Origin: Pseudovibrio sp947494035
Lineage (GTDB): Bacteria; Pseudomonadota; Alphaproteobacteria; Rhizobiales; Stappiaceae
Direction of reading: 5' to 3'
DNA length: 64,000 nt
Assembly (NCBI GenBank): GCA_947494035.1
Contig: CANLTN010000004.1
Coordinates: 62,001 to 126,000 of the forward strand
This document shows positions 54,975-62,902 of the stretch, in pieces (the stretch's first letter is position 1; each line of letters begins with the position of its first letter). A model generated the notes under the pieces. The model worked only from the letters and a program-made list of their open reading frames with translations, was not told where the DNA came from and ran no database searches. A program made the position numbers and the translations under genes.

Positions 54975-57900
54975 TCACCATCCTGCCGGGGCATTGACAG
55001 CAACGCGGCTGCGCCCCGCACCCTGCCTAAGAACTTGAACTTGAACGGGTATTCGATCCTTCAGCGCCTCAACGTGGCTGATGACGCCAACTTTTCTCCC
55101 CTGCCCTTGCAACATCTCCAGCGCGTCAATGGCAAGGTCTAGGCTTTCCGCATCCAATGAGCCGAAGCCTTCGTCAATAAAGAGCGTATCAACGAACGAC
55201 TGACGACCTTCCAAACCAGACAGTGCCAGAGCCAAGCTAAGCGAAATAAGGAAGCGTTCTCCGCCACTTAGAGATCGTGTGGAGCGCGGTGTGTCACCCA
55301 TATCGCGGTCTATGACAAAAAGGCCAAGGCCGAAATCAGCGCGTTTGAGTTGGTAGCGTGGTTTGAGCTGGTGTAGCTGTTTGTTGGCCAGCTCCACGAG
55401 CAAATCGAGAGTAACCCCTTGCGCGACCTTCTGGAACTTGGAGCCATCAGCAGACCCAATCGCCTCCGAAATTGCCCCCCAAGTCTTGGCCGTCTCTTTT
55501 GCCTCCAAAAGCAAACCCATGATTTGCTTTGCTTTTTCCCGCGCATCAGCATCAACCCGCAGCTTCTCAGAAAGAACGCCGCGCTTGACCTGCAAGTCCG
55601 AAAGCGCCTGCTTGGTTGTCTCCAGCTGAGAGGATAACTCCTCCTGCGGCTGGTCTGGCATAGGCAATGCCTGAACCGCAGCAAGCTCCTTTTCCCAAGT
55701 AGAAACAGCAGTTTGCACTGATAGGTAAGCATCGTCCAGCGCCTTCAGCTCCAGCGTCAGCGCCTCCAGCTCATCAGATGCCCTCTGCCGAAGGTGCTCA
55801 TAAGCATCCCTCATCAGCCCCAAACCAGCAAGCTCCGAGTTTAACCTGTCAGAACAATCCGTTAGAGCCAAAGCTGCCTTTGCTTCGGCTGCCTTTGCCG
55901 CCGACAAACCGGCCTCAAGACGCCCGAATTCTTCTCTTGCGTTGTTTTGTGCGTTAGTTGCGTTTTTTACGCGTTCTTTTGCGTTGCTATGTTTTTCGTC
56001 AAACGCTGCCCGATGGGCCGCAGTTGCCATACCGTCCAGCAGCAATTTACGCTCAGCAGACCGCTCCTGATGCCGCACCCGAAGCTGCTCCAGTTGGCGC
56101 AGCAACTCATCGGAAGTTTTGGCAAGCCCGTCACGGCGCTCAACCAGACCACTCGTCTTCTGCTCAAGGAATTGCAGGGCCGCAGAGGTTGTCCCCTCCT
56201 GAAGCTCAAGCGCATGCCACTGAGAGATACGATCCTGCAAATCATCCCGCAGCGCTGGCAGCTCGGCAGCAAGAGACTCGACGGCCATGCCTCCGGCCTC
56301 CAGCATCTTAGTCAACCGCTGCTCCAAACGCACTTGCGCCGCTGAGTTCTCGTTGTGCCGCCCTTCAGTGCGCGAAAGCTCCGCTCGAATTACTGAAACC
56401 GCTTCAGCATTCTGCCGTTGCTCGGTCGCCGTTTTGTGATGTGCCGTGCGCAGCACCCGCAGCTTGCTGTCCAGCTGTTCCAGATCCTTGCGCAGCGTTT
56501 CATCCTGATCCAGAACGCGGCGCAGGTCCTCTACCTTGAGGACAACCTCATCCAGCACCCCATCCAGCAGCTCTGGCGTCTCAAGCACATCCTCAATGCT
56601 CAGCTCCAGAGCAAAGGGAGGTTCCAGCACAGCCCATTGCTGGTCGGCAGTGGTGCGCAAAGCGTCTGCTTCCGTGGAATAGCGGTTTTGTAACTCAAAG
56701 GCGTTTTGCTTCGAGGCTTCACAGGCAGCAAGTTTCTGATTGATCTCGTCTAGATTTCGCCGCGCAGCTGCACAAGCTTCTTCCGCTTCTTTGCGCTGTA
56801 GAAACACGTCGCCGAACAGCGTGTCCAACGCAGCCCGGCCCTCCTGTGTATCTACGGGGTGTTGGTCAGAACCACAAACCGGACAAGGAGCATCCTCCAC
56901 CAGCCCAGCGCGCAGCAGTTTTACCTCATCCCCTTGCGCCGCTTCAGCAAGGGTGGAAAGGCCTCTGGCTTTCTCAAGGGCTTGCTCCCGAAAAGATAAC
57001 TCGCTGACGGCCTTTTCTTTTGCCTGCTGCAAACCGGCCATCTGCTCCTCCAGCTTCTGCCAGGTCGCCTGCTCGGCCTTTTTGCTGCGCTTGGCTTTCT
57101 TGAACTGACGAGAAGTCTCTTTCAGCTTCTCAGCCCGCTCCCGGAAAGCAGAAAGCTTTTCCATGCTCTTGCGGGCTTCAGTTGCGCCAAGTGCAGAAAT
57201 ATCGGCCTTCCTGGCAGCAAGATCAGTTTCACAAGCCTCCAGATCAGTGGCAAACTGAACCAACTGGGCAGAGAGGGTGCTCTGGATCGCATCCAGCTCA
57301 CTCTCGCGCTTACGCATCTCAAGCAGATGTTCGCCATCCTTGGAAAGCGCAACTTGAACCCGCTCAAACTCATCCAGATCAGCATTCAAACTGTCCTGAC
57401 GCTCTTTCAGCACCTTGGTCGCGCTCAACCGCTCCATCTGCTCTTTCACAGTGGCTTGCAGCGCTTTTTTCTCTTCCAAAGCTTCGTTGTGCGCAGCAAG
57501 CGTCTCATCCGCCTGTTTGGCCTCTGCGGCGGCAACATCACAGCGCTCGCGCAGCTGCTTGCCCTCAACTTCAAGCTCGCTCAGTTTGGTGTCCAGCTGC
57601 TCAGCTTCACGCCACTGCGGTGTCAGCTTGGAAAGCTCTGCCTCCAGTTCTCCGAAAACCGCATCCGCTTGTTTGGCTTGTTCGTCTTTGCCAGCAAGGT
57701 CCGTACGCACCGCTTCCAGCAGAACCTGACTTTTTTCTGCGGCAGCACGCGTAGCAGCAACTTCCCGCTCCGCCTCAGACACTCGTTGGCTGATGGGTTC
57801 CAGAGACTTGATACGCTCAAACTGTGCTTTCAGATCCCGCTTGGCCTGCGCGTTTTCGTGGCGCACCTTCAGCGCAATGAACTCATCATGGGCAGAGGCA

Positions 57901-58724
57901 AGCTTGGTCCGGGCCTCATCCCGCTTTTGCAAATGACCAAGAGACTTGGCAATGGCGTCCATTTCCACCTGAACACGGGCAGATTGCTTCTCAAGCTCAG
58001 CCTGCTCACCAACAAGCGCGGTGCGGTCCTCTTCTTCCAGAAGACCATCCACATCAGACTTGTCTTCCAGTTTACTCACCGCATCCTTAGCATCGGAAAA
58101 GCGCTGGAACACCTGCTTGGAAATATCCCGGTAGCGCTGGGTGCCCGTCACCTTTTCAAGCAAAGCGGCGCGTTCACTGTCATTGGCTTTCAGGAAGGCA
58201 TCAAAGTCGCCCTGCGCCAGCAGCACCGTGCGCTTGAACTGGTCATAGGTCAGCCCCAGCCGTTCTTCAACAGCAGTGTCCACCTGTTTAATGCCGCTCT
58301 CAATCGCGGCATTATCTTCAATACGAACCAGCGAGCGCTCCACATTCTGCAAGCGGCCCGATGCTTTGTTGCGGGCGCGGCGCACAGTCCAGCGTGCCCG
58401 GTATCCCGCGCCATCCGCGCCTACAAAGTCCGCCTCGGCAAAACCAGAGGCAGCACCGCGCGTCAGCACGGTACGCGGGTTGGTTTCCTTCAGCTCTGCA
58501 CCGGCAACATCCGGCACGCTGTCACTGCTGCCAGCAGCGCTTAAACGCGGGCATTGCCCAAACAGCGCAAGGCACAACGCATCCAGCAATGTGGATTTGC
58601 CCGCACCCGTTTCTCCGGTAATTGCGAATAAACCAGCCCCGTTCAAAGGCTCCTGTTCAAGGTCCATCTCGAACGGTGCTGCCAAACTGGCAAGGTTTTC
58701 GCCACGAACCGCTAAAATACGCAT
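54975..58724 (-). CDS. sbcC: Exonuclease subunit SbcC (Rad50-like ATPase)
   Basis: 1249 residues, the ATPase part of the SbcCD nuclease that cuts DNA hairpins and double-strand ends. Walker A GETGAGKSTLLDAL is near residue 36, the Q-loop LAQGDFDAFL near 170. Long coiled coils flank the zinc hook CPVC (EDAPCPVCGSDQHP). The C-terminal signature is RSLSGGERFLISLSLALALS (core SLSGGERFLIS), and Walker B is LFIDEGFGSLD. It starts one base inside the sbcD stop, so the genes are coupled. The stop is followed by a short gap to the GGDEF-EAL gene that ends convergently. Confidence 0.96.
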   Translation of the reverse strand: MRILAVRGENLASLAAPFEMDLEQEPLNGAGLFAITGETGAGKSTLLDALCLALFGQCPRLSAAGSSDSVPDVAGAELKETNPRTVLTRGAASGFAEADFVGADGAGYRARWTVRRARNKASGRLQNVERSLVRIEDNAAIESGIKQVDTAVEERLGLTYDQFKRTVLLAQGDFDAFLKANDSERAALLEKVTGTQRYRDISKQVFQRFSDAKDAVSKLEDKSDVDGLLEEEDRTALVGEQAELEKQSARVQVEMDAIAKSLGHLQKRDEARTKLASAHDEFIALKVRHENAQAKRDLKAQFERIKSLEPISQRVSEAEREVAATRAAAEKSQVLLEAVRTDLAGKDEQAKQADAVFGELEAELSKLTPQWREAEQLDTKLSELEVEGKQLRERCDVAAAEAKQADETLAAHNEALEEKKALQATVKEQMERLSATKVLKERQDSLNADLDEFERVQVALSKDGEHLLEMRKRESELDAIQSTLSAQLVQFATDLEACETDLAARKADISALGATEARKSMEKLSAFRERAEKLKETSRQFKKAKRSKKAEQATWQKLEEQMAGLQQAKEKAVSELSFREQALEKARGLSTLAEAAQGDEVKLLRAGLVEDAPCPVCGSDQHPVDTQEGRAALDTLFGDVFLQRKEAEEACAAARRNLDEINQKLAACEASKQNAFELQNRYSTEADALRTTADQQWAVLEPPFALELSIEDVLETPELLDGVLDEVVLKVEDLRRVLDQDETLRKDLEQLDSKLRVLRTAHHKTATEQRQNAEAVSVIRAELSRTEGRHNENSAAQVRLEQRLTKMLEAGGMAVESLAAELPALRDDLQDRISQWHALELQEGTTSAALQFLEQKTSGLVERRDGLAKTSDELLRQLEQLRVRHQERSAERKLLLDGMATAAHRAAFDEKHSNAKERVKNATNAQNNAREEFGRLEAGLSAAKAAEAKAALALTDCSDRLNSELAGLGLMRDAYEHLRQRASDELEALTLELKALDDAYLSVQTAVSTWEKELAAVQALPMPDQPQEELSSQLETTKQALSDLQVKRGVLSEKLRVDADAREKAKQIMGLLLEAKETAKTWGAISEAIGSADGSKFQKVAQGVTLDLLVELANKQLHQLKPRYQLKRADFGLGLFVIDRDMGDTPRSTRSLSGGERFLISLSLALALSGLEGRQSFVDTLFIDEGFGSLDAESLDLAIDALEMLQGQGRKVGVISHVEALKDRIPVQVQVLRQGAGRSRVAVNAPAGW

Positions 58725-59971
58725 TACTCAACCTCCGCATCAGCGATTGCGCGATAAAAATAGTCCAGATGCTTGGCGTCCGGCGCAACGCCGTGCACCC
58801 GCTCAAAAGCAGACTTGAAAAGCTCATCCGGCTGGATTTCAGAAAGGCGGATCAGACTCTCCGCTTCCGCACTGACACTCTCTTGCCGTTGTGGCCGCAA
58901 AACAGAAACCCCGGCACTGCGTACAGGGTACTGGGCAAGGATCTGGTCCACCTCCGCCTTCAGCCCGCCAGCTGAAACCTGCGGCTTCAAATCCACATGC
59001 ACAAACGGCTGCTGCTCCACCGGCAGCTCCCCATCCAGCCCAAGACCGACAAGCGCAGGCTCCAACTCTTCAAGCAACAGACCACCGTCACCTTTCAGGC
59101 GATGGAACGGCACAGGACGGGTCAACTCAAGACGCTCAATGGAAAGCACCCCCTCATCAGAAAAGCTCAGCAGGTTTACCCCGTGCGTGTAGTTTTGCTC
59201 GGTCACGGAAAGAGGAAACGGCGAGCCGGAATAGCGAATGGTTTCCTTGCCCACCTTCTGCGGCTTGTGCAAATGCCCAAGCGCCACATAAGCCAGATCA
59301 TCAGGAAACTGCTCCCACGGCATGGCATGTTCGCCGCCAATCAGAATGCGGCGCTCGGCACCTTCAGATTCCAGCCCACCCGCAACATGCAAATGACCCG
59401 TTGCAACAAGTGGAATTCTGCCAATCTGCTCGCGAGCCTGTGAGACCGCAACCTCATAAAGCTCCGCCACAGCCCGCACCACAGGAGACCCCTCTTCAGC
59501 GGAAGAAAAGCTAAGCCCCGGCAAGTCAGTGGCACGAGGAAATGGCAGCGCCAGCACTTGGGCTTTCACAGTACCATCGCTGGTCATCAGCGGCACAAGG
59601 TGATGGGAAAGGTCCAGCAAGCCATCTTGCCGGCGCACCATACCCACGGCCTGCACACCAATTTTGTTGAACAACACACCCGGCGCTTCCACACGCCCCG
59701 CAGGGTCATGGTTGCCTGCAGTCAAAACAGTTACCAGATGCGGGCGTTTTTCACGAAACCGTGCCAGCGCCTCATAAAGCATTTGCGTGGAGTCTGCGGA
59801 TGGGTTCTGGTTGTCAAACACATCTCCTGCAACAACCAGCGCGTCCACTTCATGGCGCACAATCAACTCTTCAAGTTCGTTGAAGAACTGTTGGTGCTCA
59901 TAGGTGCGTGACCAGCCGTTCAGACTCTGGCCGATATGCCAGTCCGCTGTGTGCAGGATTTTCAACGCCAT
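58724..59971 (-). CDS. sbcD: Exonuclease subunit SbcD (Mre11-like nuclease)
   Basis: 415 residues from the ATG at 59971; an in-frame start seven codons earlier is less likely because family members begin with the LKILHTADWH motif. The metallophosphoesterase motifs are complete: HTADWHIGQ, VVAGDVFDNQNPS, TAGNHDPAG, TGHLHVAGG and LGHLHKPQKVG. The C-terminal cap (about 270-400) is present. It forms the nuclease partner of SbcC for DNA repair and hairpin removal. TAATG links it to sbcC. Confidence 0.96.
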   Translation of the reverse strand: MALKILHTADWHIGQSLNGWSRTYEHQQFFNELEELIVRHEVDALVVAGDVFDNQNPSADSTQMLYEALARFREKRPHLVTVLTAGNHDPAGRVEAPGVLFNKIGVQAVGMVRRQDGLLDLSHHLVPLMTSDGTVKAQVLALPFPRATDLPGLSFSSAEEGSPVVRAVAELYEVAVSQAREQIGRIPLVATGHLHVAGGLESEGAERRILIGGEHAMPWEQFPDDLAYVALGHLHKPQKVGKETIRYSGSPFPLSVTEQNYTHGVNLLSFSDEGVLSIERLELTRPVPFHRLKGDGGLLLEELEPALVGLGLDGELPVEQQPFVHVDLKPQVSAGGLKAEVDQILAQYPVRSAGVSVLRPQRQESVSAEAESLIRLSEIQPDELFKSAFERVHGVAPDAKHLDYFYRAIADAEVE

Positions 59972-60231
59972 ACTACCTGTTCCACGCTCCAAGCCCCAGC
60001 AGCTCCTTGGGATGCCAGCTGCATGATGGCTCAGAAATCATTCTCTAACCAATCCGCAGATTAGGCATATGGTTTATAGAGAAGTCTTTAAACCGAGACA
60101 CTAACCCACAGATTTAGGGCCTTTGACACAGGTAGCACACAGGAATTTGTTCCAGCGCCTCTCCCCGCGAAATTTTTGTGAAACTGAAAGCCGGATTTTG
60201 CAGCTTTTGCAAAACCGTACAAGCCCCGATC

Positions 60232-60248
60232 GTTCATAATAAATGAAC
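60232..60248. promoter_or_regulatory. Inverted repeat upstream of the pirin gene
   Basis: GTTCAT-AATAA-ATGAAC is a perfect 6-bp inverted repeat about 100 bp upstream of the pirin ATG. A third GTTCATTT lies at about 60272. A second palindrome, TTTTGCA with TGCAAAA, lies just before at about 60196. These could be operator sites. The flanking region 59972-60231 has no gene. Confidence 0.5.
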
Positions 60249-60347
60249 AATCAGATCACCAAAGCTTACCTTGTTCATTTCTGTAACTGGAATATCTTTA
60301 GGGTCAAGACAACGGAACAAACGAAATTAAGAAATCAGGAGAGCACC

Positions 60348-61079
60348 ATGACAAACACAGCAACTGATTTAAGCTTAAGAGTGCGCCCCTCCCATCAGCG
60401 CGGCCATGTGGATGCAGGCTGGCTGAAAACCGCCCACTCCTTCAGCTTCGCCAGTTATTTTGACCGCAATAACATGAACTTCCACAGCCTGCGCGTCATG
60501 AATGATGACTGGATTGCTCCCGATGGCGGCTTCCCCATGCACCCCCATGAGAACTTCGAGATCTTCTCGTACATGCTGGAAGGTGCACTGGCTCACGAAG
60601 ACACCATGGGCAACGGCAGCACCGTGCACAAAGGTGGCATCCAGTTCATGAGCACTGGCACAGGTGTGCAGCACTCCGAGTTCAACCCATCCAGCACGGA
60701 GAAAACCCATATTCTCCAGATCTGGCTGATCCCGGACCGCCAGAACACCGCGCCGCGCTACGAAATGATGGAGCTGGGCGATGCGGAACGCGACGGAAAA
60801 CTGCAGCTGTTCCTCTCCCACGATGGCCGCAACGGCTCCATCCGCACCGAGGCTGCCGCAGACGTTTATTCCGGCAAGCTGAACGGAGCTGACACAATCA
60901 GCTTTGAGCTGAACGACGAACGCGCGGTCTATGTGCACGTGGCCCGCGGAGAAGTGCAAATCAATGGTGAAACACTCAAAGAAGGTGACGCCATTGAAGC
61001 ACAAGGTCAGGGCCAACTGCTGCTGAACAACGGCAAGGGCGCGGAGGTTATCCTCTTCCACCTGTCACCGCTCCGCTAA
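60348..61079 (+). CDS. Pirin-family protein (cupin metalloprotein)
   Basis: 243 residues from the ATG at 60348, which has AGGAG at the right distance; the frame extends 35 codons upstream without support. The N-terminal cupin carries the metal ligands in MHPHENFEIFSYMLEGALAH (core HPHENFEIFSYMLEG) and GTGVQHSEFNPS. The second, degenerate cupin follows. Pirins of the YhaK type are redox-sensitive, and some have quercetinase activity. No partner gene is adjacent; palindromes upstream suggest a specific regulator. Confidence 0.93.
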   Translation: MTNTATDLSLRVRPSHQRGHVDAGWLKTAHSFSFASYFDRNNMNFHSLRVMNDDWIAPDGGFPMHPHENFEIFSYMLEGALAHEDTMGNGSTVHKGGIQFMSTGTGVQHSEFNPSSTEKTHILQIWLIPDRQNTAPRYEMMELGDAERDGKLQLFLSHDGRNGSIRTEAAADVYSGKLNGADTISFELNDERAVYVHVARGEVQINGETLKEGDAIEAQGQGQLLLNNGKGAEVILFHLSPLR

Positions 61080-61270
61080 CCGTATCCGGCCCGAGAAGCT
61101 GGCCCATTTTTCGGGCAGGATACGCACCAAAACAATAAGAGCAGCAATAAAAAGCACACCCCATCCTGACCACCCAAAGCTCAACAAATGAGCATTGGCA
61201 AGACTGGAGGGAGGCCCTCATAAAAATAACAAGGCCTCCCTCCACCTTCTTTCGCTGAAAACAAGCATTG

Positions 61271-61298
61271 CAATACTACAAGGATATTTGTAGTATTG
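61271..61298. promoter_or_regulatory. Perfect inverted repeat, probable ArsR operator
   Basis: CAATACTACAA (61271-61281) and TTGTAGTATTG (61288-61298) are exactly complementary, separated by six bases. The repeat ends four bases before the arsR ATG. Operators of arsenite-responsive ArsR proteins are similar inverted repeats at the promoter. No ribosome site fits between it and the ATG, so the transcript may be leaderless. Confidence 0.72.
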
Positions 61299-61302
61299 TC
61301 TC

Positions 61303-61665
61303 ATGACAGAGATTCTCCAGAGCGACACACCTGCAACCCTGCCGGAAGACGACGCCGTCACAGCCTTCGCCGCCTTGGCGCACAAGGACAGACTGGCAGC
61401 CTTTCGCCTGATCCTGACAGCCATGCCGAAGGGTCTGCCGTCTGGCCAGATCGCCAGCGACCTGTCCATCGCCCCCACACGCATGTCCTTTCACCTTGCA
61501 ACGCTCGAACGCGCCCGCCTGCTGACCGCCCAGCGCGAAGGCCGCGTGGTGCGCTACGCCATTGCCCCGCACACCATGCGCGGCCTGCTGCGTTTCCTGA
61601 CAGAAGATTGCTGCAACGGCGATCCGACCCTGTGTCAGGGTTTCAACCCGTTTTCAGCCTGTTGA
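61303..61665 (+). CDS. arsR: Arsenical resistance operon repressor ArsR
   Basis: 120-residue ArsR/SmtB winged-helix repressor. It opens FAALAHKDRLAAFRLI, then has the recognition helix GQIASDLSIAPTRMSFHLATLERARLL (core SIAPTRMSFHLATLER). Cysteines Cys103, Cys104, Cys111 and Cys120 lie at the C-terminus (EDCCNGDPTLCQ), a place used for As(III) by some alphaproteobacterial and actinobacterial ArsR proteins, in contrast to the E. coli type with cysteines in the recognition helix. It heads an operon with arsC and arsH. Confidence 0.93.
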   Translation: MTEILQSDTPATLPEDDAVTAFAALAHKDRLAAFRLILTAMPKGLPSGQIASDLSIAPTRMSFHLATLERARLLTAQREGRVVRYAIAPHTMRGLLRFLTEDCCNGDPTLCQGFNPFSAC

Positions 61666-61689
61666 CCAACTCCATCGGAGACTAAAAAA

Positions 61690-62100
61690 ATGAACCCGAT
61701 CATCTATCACAACCCAAAATGCGGCACCTCCCGCAACACCCTCGCCATGCTCAAGCAGGCTGGCACCGAACCGGTCGTGATTGAATACCTCACAACCCCA
61801 CCCTCCCGCGAAACGCTGGAAAAGCTGGTCAAAGACAGTGGCCTGAGCCTGCGCGAAATCCTACGCAAAAAAGGCACTCCTTATGAGGAGCTCGGCCTTG
61901 ATGACGAGAAGTGGACCGACGCCCAGCTGATCGACTTCATTCAGGAACACCCAATCCTCATGAATCGCCCCATCGTCGTCACCGACAAAGGTACCCGCCT
62001 CTGCCGCCCCTCCGACGTTCTGCTGGAAATCCTCAGCGAAGAGCAGATCGGAGCCTTCACCAAAGAAGACGGCGAAGTCGTCATCCCTGCAAAGAGCTAA
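61690..62100 (+). CDS. arsC: Arsenate reductase (glutaredoxin type)
   Basis: 136 residues. The active site Cys is in YHNPKCGTSRNTL (Cys11). The substrate-binding arginines are in RPIVVTDKGTRLCRPSDVL (core VTDKGTRLCRPSD), as in E. coli R773 ArsC. It reduces arsenate to arsenite with glutathione and glutaredoxin. It starts 25 bp after arsR and ends four bases before arsH. Confidence 0.95.
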   Translation: MNPIIYHNPKCGTSRNTLAMLKQAGTEPVVIEYLTTPPSRETLEKLVKDSGLSLREILRKKGTPYEELGLDDEKWTDAQLIDFIQEHPILMNRPIVVTDKGTRLCRPSDVLLEILSEEQIGAFTKEDGEVVIPAKS

Positions 62101-62103
62101 GCT

Positions 62104-62829
62104 GTGTCTGAGAACTCATTCAATCTGACAGAACTGTCACAGGTGGACGCCCACAGCTTCCACCCCATCAACACCAAGGCCCTGCGCAAAGATGATGCGC
62201 CGGACCATGCCCCGCGCATCCTGCTGCTCTATGGCTCCCTGCGCAAACGCTCTTTCTCCCGCCTCGCGGTGCTGGAAGCCCAGCGCATTCTGGAACAACT
62301 CGGTGCCGAAACCCGCATCTATAACCCAAGCGGCCTCCCATTGGCCGATGACGCCGAGCCTGACCACCCCAAGGTGCAGGAATTGCGCGAGTTGATGATG
62401 TGGTCCGAAGGTCAGGTCTGGTGCTCACCAGAACGCCACGGCGCCATGACCGGCATTATGAAAACCATGATTGACTGGGTGCCACTTTCTGTTGGCGCAG
62501 TCCGCCCGACACAGGGCAAAACACTGGCCCTGATGCAAGTCAGCGGCGGCTCCCAAAGCTTCAATGCCGTCAACCAGATGCGCATTTTGGGCCGCTGGAT
62601 GCGCATGGTCACCATTCCCAACCAGTCGTCTATCCCAAAGGCGTTTCTGGAATTTGACACCAACGACCGCATGAAACCATCGTCCCTTTATGATCGCGTT
62701 GTGGATGTCATGGAAGAACTCATAAAGTTCACCCACCTCACCCGTGGCCAGTCCGGGTACCTGACCAACAGATACTCCGAACGCAAAGAAACCGCCGAAG
62801 CGCTCTCAGCAAGGGTGAATACGAAATAG
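62104..62829 (+). CDS. arsH: Organoarsenical oxidase ArsH
   Basis: 241-residue flavodoxin-fold protein. The FMN loop is LLYGSLRKRSFSRLAVLEA (core YGSLRKRSFSRLAV), and the flavin-ring contact is WCSPERHGAMTGIMKTMIDWV (core SPERHGAMTGIMKTMID). It oxidises trivalent organoarsenicals to the less toxic pentavalent form with NADPH, and also acts as a quinone or azo reductase. A GTG start is used. It closes the arsRCH operon; a long hairpin terminator follows. Confidence 0.95.
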   Translation: MSENSFNLTELSQVDAHSFHPINTKALRKDDAPDHAPRILLLYGSLRKRSFSRLAVLEAQRILEQLGAETRIYNPSGLPLADDAEPDHPKVQELRELMMWSEGQVWCSPERHGAMTGIMKTMIDWVPLSVGAVRPTQGKTLALMQVSGGSQSFNAVNQMRILGRWMRMVTIPNQSSIPKAFLEFDTNDRMKPSSLYDRVVDVMEELIKFTHLTRGQSGYLTNRYSERKETAEALSARVNTK

Positions 62830-62854
62830 CGTGGGACGAAGGGAAACCGGCGTC

Positions 62855-62891
62855 TTTTGTGCACCTCTTGCTCCAAAAGAGGTGCACAAAA
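62855..62891. terminator. Bidirectional terminator between arsH and the MFS gene
   Basis: TTTTGTGCACCTCTT (62855-62869) and AAGAGGTGCACAAAA (62877-62891) are exactly complementary over 15 bases with a seven-base loop. The stem has T-runs on both strands, and the genes converge. Confidence 0.88.
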
Positions 62892-62902
62892 GATAAGCCT
62901 CT

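Noticed and set aside
57327..58544. A 405-codon frame on the plus strand
   Set aside because: Antisense to the coiled-coil region of sbcC; no domain, no ribosome site.
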